13,760 nucleotides of DNA from Rhodocyclales bacterium (lineage in GTDB: Bacteria; Pseudomonadota; Gammaproteobacteria; Burkholderiales; Rhodocyclaceae): assembly GCA_021286885.1 (NCBI GenBank), contig JAJTBM010000042.1, positions 1-13,760 on the forward strand. The letters are read 5' to 3'. Below are positions 6,947 through 13,760 of the stretch, one piece after another; position 1 is the stretch's first letter, and each line of letters opens with the position of its first letter. The notes under the pieces were generated by a model. That model was given only the letters and a program-made list of their open reading frames with translations. It was not told the origin of the DNA and did not search any database. Made by a program: the position numbers and the translations under genes.

Positions 6947-7846
6947 TTAATTCGGGAGGATTTCGGTCAGCATCCGCTCAACCCCGGCCTGCCAGTCGGG
7001 GATGCGCAGACCAAAGGCCTGCTGCAGCTTGCTGGTTGCCAACCGGGAATTGGCCGGGCGCTGGGCGGGGGTGGGGAAGGCGCTGGTGGGCACCGGCAGG
7101 ATGGCTTCCGGCGCCACCTTGATGGCCACACCCCGGACCCGGGCGAATTCGATCACATGGCGGGCGTAGTCGAACCAGGTGGTCACTCCACCGGCCACCA
7201 GGTGGTAGGTGCCCCCCAAAGACGCATCAGCCAAGGTGGCGCGGGCTGCATGGGCGGTCACGTCGGCCAGCAGATCAGCCCCCGTGGGAGCACCAAACTG
7301 GTCGTTGATGATGGTGAGCGTGTCCCGCTCGGCAGCCAGACGCAGCATGGTCTTGGCAAAATTGCCGCCCCGGGCGGCATACACCCAGCTGGTGCGGAAG
7401 ATCAGGTGGCGGCAGCCACTCTGGCTGATCAGTTCCTCGCCTTCGAGTTTGGTGACTCCATACACCGACAAGGGGCCAGTGGGAGCGTCCTCGGCACGAA
7501 AGTCTTCACCCGCCCCGTCGAACACGTAGTCGGTGGAGTAATGCACCAGCAGCGCACCGCAGGCCGCCGCTTCCCGGGCGAGCACGCCGGGCGCCAGGGC
7601 ATTCAGGGCCCGGGCGAATTCGGGCTCGCTCTCGGCCTTGTCGACCGCCGTGTGGGCGGCGGCATTGACGATCAGATCGGGGGCCACGGCACGCACCGTG
7701 GCGGCCAGGGATTCGGGCTGGGAGAAATCCCCCGAGAGGCCCGGCGCGCCGTCGTAATCCAGCGCAACCACCTCCCCCAGCGGTGCCAGGGCCCGTTGCA
7801 GTTCCCAACCGACCTGGCCATTCTTGCCCAGCAGCAGGATTTTCAT
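6947..7846 (-). CDS. rmlD: dTDP-4-dehydrorhamnose reductase
   Basis: Last step of the pathway: reduces dTDP-4-keto-rhamnose to dTDP-L-rhamnose with NAD(P)H. The 299-aa protein starts at [13 protein letters not shown] with the short-chain dehydrogenase/reductase (SDR) nucleotide motif GxxGxxG at 7-13. Further family marks: [13 protein letters not shown] (60-72), [10 protein letters not shown] (102-111), the catalytic Tyr129-x-x-x-Lys133 in SVYGVTK, and RTSWVY (151-156) and NDQFGAPT (181-188), which are typical of RmlD. The open frame continues 30 codons further upstream, but that part lies within the end of rmlB and matches nothing in the family, so ATG at 7846 is used. A GAGG about 10 nt upstream, inside rmlB, can serve as ribosome site. 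Only 2 nt separate it from the rmlB stop. Also called rfbD. Confidence 0.96.
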   Translation of the reverse strand: MKILLLGKNGQVGWELQRALAPLGEVVALDYDGAPGLSGDFSQPESLAATVRAVAPDLIVNAAAHTAVDKAESEPEFARALNALAPGVLAREAAACGALLVHYSTDYVFDGAGEDFRAEDAPTGPLSVYGVTKLEGEELISQSGCRHLIFRTSWVYAARGGNFAKTMLRLAAERDTLTIINDQFGAPTGADLLADVTAHAARATLADASLGGTYHLVAGGVTTWFDYARHVIEFARVRGVAIKVAPEAILPVPTSAFPTPAQRPANSRLATSKLQQAFGLRIPDWQAGVERMLTEILPN

Positions 7847-7848
7847 GT

Positions 7849-8907
7849 TCAGCGGGCCTCGTAGTTGGTTTCGAGCCATTGGCGGTAGGCACCGCTCTGG
7901 ACGTTGGCCACCCATTCCTGGTTGGCCAGATACCATTCGACGGTCTTGCGGATACCGGTTTCGAAGGTTTCGGCCGGGCGCCAGCCCAGGTCGCGCTCGA
8001 TCTTGCGGGCGTCGATGGCGTAGCGGCGGTCATGGCCGGGGCGGTCGGTGACGTAGGTGATGAGACGGCTGTAGGAGCCGGCCACATCGGGCTTGAGTTC
8101 GTCGAGCAGCGTGCACAGCACATGCACGATCTCGATGTTCGGCTTTTCATTCCAGCCGCCCACGTTGTACACCTCGCCCACCTGGCCCTTTTCGAGGATG
8201 GTGCGGATGGCGCTGCAGTGGTCGGTCACGTACAGCCAGTCGCGGATCTGCTGGCCATCCCCGTACACCGGCAGGGGCTTGCCCGCCAGAGCGTTGGTGA
8301 TCATCAGCGGGATCAGCTTCTCGGGGAAGTGATAGGGACCGTAGTTGTTTGAGCAGTTGCTGGTGGTCACCGGCAGGCCGTAGGTGTGATGCCAGGCGCG
8401 CACCAGGTGATCGGAAGCCGCCTTGCTGGCCGAATACGGGCTGTTGGGCTCGTAGGTGTCGGTTTCGGTGAAGGCGGGATCGTTGGGGCCCAGGGAGCCG
8501 TACACTTCGTCGGTACTCACATGATGGAAGCGAAATGCTTCCTTGGCAGCCCCTTCCAGAGTCGTCCAGTATGCCCGGGCGGCTTCCAGCAGGGTGAAGG
8601 TGCCTTCCACGTTGGTACGCACGAAATCGCCGGGGCCGTGAATGGAACGATCCACATGGCTTTCGGCCGCAAAGTGCACGATGGCCCGGGGCTTGTGCTC
8701 GGCCAGCAGACGATCCACCAAGGCCCGGTCACAGATGTCGCCGTGCACAAAAATGTGGCGCGGATCATCCTTGATGGAAGCCAGGCTTTCCAGATTCCCG
8801 GCGTAGGTCAGGGCATCCAGATTGATCACCGGCTCATCATTGCAGCGCAGCCAGTCCAGAACAAAATTACCGCCGATAAAACCAGCACCACCCGTTACAA
8901 GAATCAT
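7849..8907 (-). CDS. rmlB: dTDP-glucose 4,6-dehydratase
   Basis: Second step of dTDP-L-rhamnose synthesis: NAD-dependent conversion of dTDP-glucose to dTDP-4-keto-6-deoxyglucose. The 352-aa protein is an extended SDR enzyme: TGGAGFIG (5-12) binds [15 protein letters not shown] (78-89) is the usual family block, Thr132-Asp133-Glu134 in STDEVYG is the dehydratase triad, and Tyr158-x-x-x-Lys162 in [11 protein letters not shown] is the SDR pair. [15 protein letters not shown] and RDWLYVTDH are also diagnostic. It is the first gene of rmlBDAC. Its weak ribosome site (AGGG about 8 nt upstream) lies in a 240-bp divergent region shared with a diguanylate cyclase gene, and a 15-bp palindrome sits 30 bp before the start. 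Also called rfbB; rffG is a close paralogue, but the adjacent rmlDAC supports this name. Confidence 0.97.
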   Translation of the reverse strand: MILVTGGAGFIGGNFVLDWLRCNDEPVINLDALTYAGNLESLASIKDDPRHIFVHGDICDRALVDRLLAEHKPRAIVHFAAESHVDRSIHGPGDFVRTNVEGTFTLLEAARAYWTTLEGAAKEAFRFHHVSTDEVYGSLGPNDPAFTETDTYEPNSPYSASKAASDHLVRAWHHTYGLPVTTSNCSNNYGPYHFPEKLIPLMITNALAGKPLPVYGDGQQIRDWLYVTDHCSAIRTILEKGQVGEVYNVGGWNEKPNIEIVHVLCTLLDELKPDVAGSYSRLITYVTDRPGHDRRYAIDARKIERDLGWRPAETFETGIRKTVEWYLANQEWVANVQSGAYRQWLETNYEAR

Positions 8908-9147
8908 CTAAAACCCTATCAATCAACACGTGCGAATCCATGAATCATGGAGCCCATTCAAGCCTCTCATGCTTCGCGACAAATTCGTTTTCCCGGATTA
9001 TGACATCCTATCTAGCCTTTCGGCGCCGACTCTTGCACAGTGGACACCCGCTCTGAAGGGCTAAATTCGGGGCGATTTTGCCGCATACTGCGTGCGAATT
9101 GTTCCCGAGCCTCCTGAACGCTTCATTTCAACCCGCCATGGCAAACG
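8908..9147. promoter_or_regulatory. Divergent intergenic region, rmlB / diguanylate cyclase
   Basis: 240 bp, clearly more A/T-rich than its flanks, lying between two outward-facing genes, so it should hold promoters for both. On the minus strand a CATAAT hexamer (around 9000) could be a -10 for rmlB, but I find no convincing -35 at 17 nt. For the cyclase gene I see no good -35/-10 pair and no Shine-Dalgarno before the ATG at 9148. Apart from the palindrome at 8937-8951, no small gene or RNA is apparent. Confidence 0.4.
8937..8951. promoter_or_regulatory. 15-bp perfect palindrome upstream of rmlB, operator candidate
   Basis: TCCATGA-A-TCATGGA: two 7-bp arms around one central base, 29-30 bp before the rmlB start codon and about 200 bp before the divergent gene. 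Size and symmetry fit a dimeric repressor site, and its position would block transcription or leader clearance of rmlBDAC. It could also be a small hairpin, although the 1-nt loop argues against that in RNA. The regulator is unknown. Confidence 0.4.
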
Positions 9148-11088
9148 ATGTTTAACCGCAAGGGTGTACCCAAAAGCGCCTCTCCCTTCCTGCGGCCTGC
9201 CATTCTGGCACCCAGTACCGTAGCGCTCGGCGCAGCGCTCATTGCCGGGACGCTGGCTCTGCAAAAGCTGGACGCCATCCGCCTGCAGGGCCTCAGTAGC
9301 GAATTCACGGTGCAGGCCAGCGAAATGGCGATCAAGATTGATGAACGCCTGAAAGCCTCGCGCCAGGTGCTCCAGGGGGCCGTGGGGCTGATGCTGGCTT
9401 CCAATGAGGTCTCTCGGGAAGAATGGGCCCGCTATGTCAGCAATCTGGATCTGAACGACAACTATCCAGGCATTCAGGGCGTGGGCTTTGCGATCAGCCT
9501 CACCCCCGAGCAAGTCCCCGAACACGAAAAAACCATGCTGGCGGCCGGTTTCCAGGACTACCAGATCCGCCCTGCCGGCAAACGGGACGAATACACCAGC
9601 ATCATTTACCTGGAGCCCTTTGACTGGCGCAACCAGCGCGCCTTTGGCTTCGACATGTACTCCGAGCCGGTACGCCGGGCCGCCATGGAAAAGGCACGCA
9701 CCCTCAAGGAGCCCGTCCTTTCCGGCAAGGTGCGCTTGCTCCAGGAAACCGAACACGCCGCACAGCACGGGGTGCTCCTGTATCTGCCCGTGTTACGCCC
9801 CGACGCCCAGGGGCAGGAGCACTTCCAGGGATGGGCCTACAGCCCCTTGCGCATGGGTGATCTGATCCGGGGCACCCTGGGCGAAGCCCCTTCCCAAATC
9901 CGGCTCCAGATTTACGATGGCACCAGCGCCAACGACGAGGCACTGCTCTACGATAGCCAGCCAGGGCTGGAGCGGGCCGACCGCTTCCGCTTCTTGCGCA
10001 CCCTGCACCTCAATCACCGGGACTGGCACCTGGTCTTCAGTGCCGGCAACGACTTCCACGGGCCCGGAATGTTTACCGGGTTCCTGGTCGAACCCATCGC
10101 CGTCACCCTGATCGGCGCCCTGTTTGTACTGCTGACCGCATCCACCGCCGCAGCCCGCCTGCGGGCCCGGGAGCTGGCCGATGCAGGCAACTCCCTGCGC
10201 GCCAGCGAGGCCCGCTACAGCACGCTGGTCAATCTCTCCCACGACGGGATTGCAGCCCTGGATGCCGATTTGCGCTTCACCTTCGTCAACCCCCGTCTGG
10301 CGGGCATGCTGGGCCACGATCCTGCCACGCTCCTGGGCAAACCCCTCGCCTGGCTGTGGCTCACCCCCGACCACCACGACAGCAGCGCCCTCCTTGCCCG
10401 CCTGCGGGAAGGCGAGGCCGCCACCTGGGAAATGGATCTGCGCCGGGCCGACGGCAAGCTGCTCACCGTGTACATCAGCGATGCGCCCCAACGGGATGTG
10501 CGGGGCCAGCTGCAGGGGGTGATCCTGAGCATCACCGACATCACCGAACGCAAGGAAGCCGAGCGTCAGATTCACTATCTGGCCACCCACGACAGCCTGA
10601 CCGGACTCAACAACCGGCGCAGCTTTGTCCAGCACCTGACCGAACGCCTGCACTTGGCACGCCGCCAGAACCGAGGTCTGGCCCTGCTGTTCATCGACCT
10701 GGACCACTTCAAGGAAGTGAACGACACCCACGGCCACGCGATCGGCGATGCGCTGCTGATCAGCGCCGCCCAGCGCATGCGCGACAGCCTGCGGGCCAGC
10801 GATTTGCTGGGCCGGCAAGGGGGCGATGAATTCATGGCGCTCTTGCAGGATGTGGAGAGCCCCGAACATGCGCTACAAGTTGCCGACAAGTTGCGCGAAG
10901 CCCTCTCGGCCCCCTATCTGCTGGCGGGCCAGGCGTGCCGAATTTCAGCCAGCATCGGGATCGCCGTTTACCCCCTGCATGGGGAAGACAGCGAAACCCT
11001 CACCACCCAGGCAGACCGGGCCATGTACGAAGCCAAGCGCAGCGGACGCAACCGGGTTTCCGGTGCGCCGACGCCGTCTGCCTCCTGA
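9148..11088 (+). CDS. Membrane-bound CHASE-PAS-GGDEF diguanylate cyclase
   Basis: Makes the second messenger c-di-GMP from two GTP. The protein has 646 aa. Transmembrane helix 1 is about residues 15-38 (after a basic N-terminus) and helix 2 about 313-333, so residues 40-310 face the periplasm. That part is a CHASE sensor domain, with the typical NYPGIQGVGFA (105-115). A PAS domain with its C-cap follows (about 351-468; ITDITERKEAERQ at 462-474). The GGDEF domain (475-640) begins with LATHDSLTGLNNRRSF. Its active site GGDEF is intact (558-562), and RxxD (R549, D552) lies exactly five residues before it, the product-inhibition I-site. No EAL or HD-GYP domain follows. ATG 9148 is chosen because an in-frame stop lies at 9115-9117 and later Mets lose helix 1. 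The ligand sensed by CHASE is unknown. It is divergent from rmlB, which suggests, but does not prove, a link to polysaccharide control. Confidence 0.93.
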   Translation: MFNRKGVPKSASPFLRPAILAPSTVALGAALIAGTLALQKLDAIRLQGLSSEFTVQASEMAIKIDERLKASRQVLQGAVGLMLASNEVSREEWARYVSNLDLNDNYPGIQGVGFAISLTPEQVPEHEKTMLAAGFQDYQIRPAGKRDEYTSIIYLEPFDWRNQRAFGFDMYSEPVRRAAMEKARTLKEPVLSGKVRLLQETEHAAQHGVLLYLPVLRPDAQGQEHFQGWAYSPLRMGDLIRGTLGEAPSQIRLQIYDGTSANDEALLYDSQPGLERADRFRFLRTLHLNHRDWHLVFSAGNDFHGPGMFTGFLVEPIAVTLIGALFVLLTASTAAARLRARELADAGNSLRASEARYSTLVNLSHDGIAALDADLRFTFVNPRLAGMLGHDPATLLGKPLAWLWLTPDHHDSSALLARLREGEAATWEMDLRRADGKLLTVYISDAPQRDVRGQLQGVILSITDITERKEAERQIHYLATHDSLTGLNNRRSFVQHLTERLHLARRQNRGLALLFIDLDHFKEVNDTHGHAIGDALLISAAQRMRDSLRASDLLGRQGGDEFMALLQDVESPEHALQVADKLREALSAPYLLAGQACRISASIGIAVYPLHGEDSETLTTQADRAMYEAKRSGRNRVSGAPTPSAS

Positions 11089-11097
11089 CCCCCCTGC

Positions 11098-11117
11098 CAG
11101 GCCTGCCCGTCGGCCTG
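11098..11117 (+). terminator. Weak stem-loop after the cyclase gene
   Basis: CAGGCC (11098-11103) and GGCCTG (11112-11117) form a 6-bp stem with an 8-nt loop, 10 nt after the stop codon. The following TAATTCC is not a T-run, so termination here may be Rho-dependent or incomplete. Confidence 0.3.
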
Positions 11118-11161
11118 TAATTCCTGGTGCACTGCGGATTTCCGCCGTCATGGAGGCGGTC

Positions 11162-11167
11162 TAGAAT
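11162..11167 (+). promoter_or_regulatory. Possible -10 element for pyk
   Basis: TAGAAT, 37 bp before the pyk start, in the 115-bp gap after the cyclase gene. The hexamer 17 bp upstream (TTTCCG) is a poor -35. Two small inverted repeats, GCGGA/TCCGC (11134-11145) and CCGCC/GGCGG (11142-11159), overlap the would-be -35 region. Pattern match only. Confidence 0.35.
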
Positions 11168-11203
11168 CCTGCACCTGTCCGCCTTGTTCCATCTGGAGCC
11201 ATC

Positions 11204-12640
<1,437 letters not shown>

Positions 12641-12646
<6 letters not shown>

Positions 12647-12667
12647 TCTGTCACACAGGATCACACA
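12641..12667 (+). repeat. Nested inverted and direct repeats at the pyk stop codon
   Basis: GTGTGATC (12641-12648) and GATCACAC (12659-12666) form a perfect 8-bp inverted repeat with a 10-nt gap. GTGTGA also pairs with the nearer TCACAC (12651-12656) around a 4-nt loop. TCACACA occurs twice, at 12651 and 12661, exactly 10 bp apart. The pyk stop codon TGA (12644-12646) lies in the left arm. It could be an RNA 3'-end structure with two alternative forms or a DNA-binding site. Confidence 0.5.
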
Positions 12668-12676
12668 TATTGCATG

Positions 12677-12703
12677 GCACGCCCTTCCCCCCGGGGGGCG
12701 TGC
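12677..12703 (+). terminator. Strong GC hairpin between pyk and fba, terminator or attenuator candidate
   Basis: GCACGCCC (12677-12684) and GGGCGTGC (12696-12703) give a perfect 8-bp GC-rich stem with an 11-nt loop. A competing 12-bp palindrome CCCCCCGGGGGG lies at 12687-12698. No T-run follows (GACACGCTAAAATTCC), so it may stop transcription weakly or stabilise the pyk 3' end. It lies 30 nt past the pyk stop. Confidence 0.45.
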
Positions 12704-12710
12704 GACACGC

Positions 12711-12716
12711 TAAAAT
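12711..12716 (+). promoter_or_regulatory. Possible -10 element for fba
   Basis: TAAAAT, 57 bp before the fba start, within a short A/T-rich island. The corresponding -35 position falls in the GC hairpin and does not match the consensus, so an activator or read-through from pyk would be needed. The leader then carries a 5-bp stem CCGGC/GCCGG (12735-12749). Confidence 0.3.
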
Positions 12717-12767
12717 TCCGCTTTTACCATCGACCCGGCCACAAGCCGGCCCTTCGGAGAATTTCCC

Positions 12768-13760
12768 ATGCCCCTCGTTTCCATGCGTCAGCTGCTCGAC
12801 CATGCTGCTGAACACAGCTATGGTCTGCCCGCTTTCAACGTCAACAACCTGGAACAAGTCCAGGCCATCATGGAAGCGGCCGCCGAGACTGACAGCCCGG
12901 TGATCATGCAAGCCTCCGCCGGCGCCCGCAAGTACGCCGGCGAAGCCTTCCTGCGTCACCTGATCGATGCGGCAGTCGAAGCCTACCCCCACATCCCCGT
13001 GGTGATGCACCAGGATCACGGCCAATCCCCCGCCATCTGTATGGGCGCGATCCGCTCCGGCTTCTCCTCGGTGATGATGGACGGCTCCCTGATGGAAGAC
13101 GGCAAGACCCCGTCCTCCTACGAATACAACGTGGACGTGACCCGCCGCGTGGTCGAGATGTCCCACGCCATCGGCGTCAGCGTCGAAGGCGAACTGGGCT
13201 GCCTGGGCTCCCTCGAAACCGGCCAGGCCGGTGAAGAAGACGGCATCGGCGCCGAAGGCACCCTGGATCACTCCCAGATGCTGACCGACCCCGACCAGGC
13301 CGCCGATTTCGTCCGCCAGACCAACGTGGACGCCCTCGCGATCGCCATCGGCACCAGCCACGGCGCCTACAAGTTCACCCGCAAGCCCACCGGCGACATC
13401 CTCGCCATCGAGCGCATCAAGGAAATCAACGCCCGCATCCCCAACACCCACCTGGTGATGCACGGCTCCTCCTCGGTGCCGCAGGATCTGCTGGAGATCA
13501 TCCGCGAGTACGGCGGCGACATGAAGGAAACCTACGGCGTGCCGGTCGAAGAGATCGTCGAGGGCATCAAGTACGGCGTGCGCAAGATCAACATCGACAC
13601 CGACATCCGCCTCGCCATGACCGGTGCGATCCGCAAGTTCTTCGTCGAGAACCCCTCCAAGTTCGACCCGCGCGAGTTCCTCAAGCCCGCCCGTGAAGCC
13701 GCCAAGCAGGTCTGCAAGGCCCGCTTCGAAGCCTTCGGCACCGCCGGCAGCGCCAGCAAG
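12768..13760 (+). CDS. fba: Class II fructose-1,6-bisphosphate aldolase, Calvin-cycle subtype (3' partial)
   Basis: Zinc-dependent, reversible cleavage of fructose-1,6-bisphosphate to dihydroxyacetone phosphate and glyceraldehyde-3-phosphate, in glycolysis, gluconeogenesis and, in autotrophs, the Calvin cycle. ATG at 12768 has GGAG 8 nt upstream (12756-12759). The frame is open to the window edge after 331 codons; relatives run to about 345-355 residues, so only a short C-terminal piece is missing. Motifs: LPAFNVNN (20-27), HQDHG with catalytic Asp83 and zinc ligand His84, VEGELG (139-144), GTSHGAYK with His198 (195-202), MHGSSSVP with His232 (231-238) and KINIDTDIR (273-281) for phosphate binding. 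The sequence closely resembles betaproteobacterial CbbA/Fba as I remember it. The subtype name does not by itself prove CO2 fixation. The gene follows pyk in the same direction. Confidence 0.96.
   Translation, partial: MPLVSMRQLLDHAAEHSYGLPAFNVNNLEQVQAIMEAAAETDSPVIMQASAGARKYAGEAFLRHLIDAAVEAYPHIPVVMHQDHGQSPAICMGAIRSGFSSVMMDGSLMEDGKTPSSYEYNVDVTRRVVEMSHAIGVSVEGELGCLGSLETGQAGEEDGIGAEGTLDHSQMLTDPDQAADFVRQTNVDALAIAIGTSHGAYKFTRKPTGDILAIERIKEINARIPNTHLVMHGSSSVPQDLLEIIREYGGDMKETYGVPVEEIVEGIKYGVRKINIDTDIRLAMTGAIRKFFVENPSKFDPREFLKPAREAAKQVCKARFEAFGTAGSASK

Noticed and set aside
7847..7936. 30-codon N-terminal extension of rmlD
   Set aside because: The extension lies in the 3' end of rmlB, and the nucleotide-binding motif begins directly after the Met at 7846 as expected for RmlD.
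9019..9026. CGGCGCCG palindrome in the divergent region
   Set aside because: Only 8 bp and all G/C; expected by chance in DNA of this composition.
12651..13463. 270-codon minus-strand open frame opposite fba
   Set aside because: The + strand frame from 12768 encodes an aldolase with all catalytic motifs; the minus frame is its antisense.

Overview
The window looks like chromosome of a GC-rich betaproteobacterium, possibly of the Rhodocyclales type. This is an inference from three things: the high GC and strong G/C third-position bias, a pyruvate kinase gene directly followed by a 'Calvin-cycle subtype' class II fructose-bisphosphate aldolase gene (an order common in that class), and the close match of the aldolase to betaproteobacterial CbbA/Fba sequences as I remember them. 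I see no tRNA, rRNA, CRISPR array, insertion sequence or integrase.

Region 1 (1-4205, + strand) is a tight five-gene run. It starts with the 3' part of a fibre-like protein whose visible N-terminus carries four tandem 11-residue repeats. A 59-residue coiled-coil protein follows, then a 440-residue protein made of two probable beta-rich halves joined by a proline-rich linker. A 252-residue protein of unknown function and a small exported protein with four cysteines come last. Gaps are 21, 14 and 12 nt, then an ATGA overlap. The run resembles a module for a surface or phage-tail-like fibre, but its function cannot be fixed from this window. It is the least explained part.

Region 2 (4257-8907, - strand) makes nucleotide sugars for surface polysaccharide. 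In transcription order it holds rmlB, rmlD, rmlA and rmlC (glucose-1-phosphate to dTDP-L-rhamnose), with near-zero or overlapping spacing. A 140-bp spacer with three hairpins follows, one of them terminator-like, and then wecB (UDP-GlcNAc to UDP-ManNAc). wecB meets region 1 tail to tail across a 51-bp gap containing an inverted repeat.

Region 3 (8908-9147) is a 240-bp divergent intergenic region with a perfect 15-bp palindrome close to the rmlB start. From it a membrane-bound CHASE-PAS-GGDEF diguanylate cyclase is read to the right (9148-11088). Its catalytic GGDEF motif and RxxD inhibitory site are both intact.

Region 4 (11204-13760, + strand) is central carbon metabolism: pyruvate kinase and fructose-bisphosphate aldolase (cut by the window edge). 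The 121-bp gap between them has an unusual density of inverted and direct repeats.

Most of the window is well-known housekeeping or polysaccharide biosynthesis. The candidates for something less described are the fibre operon and the structured spacers at rmlC-wecB and pyk-fba.
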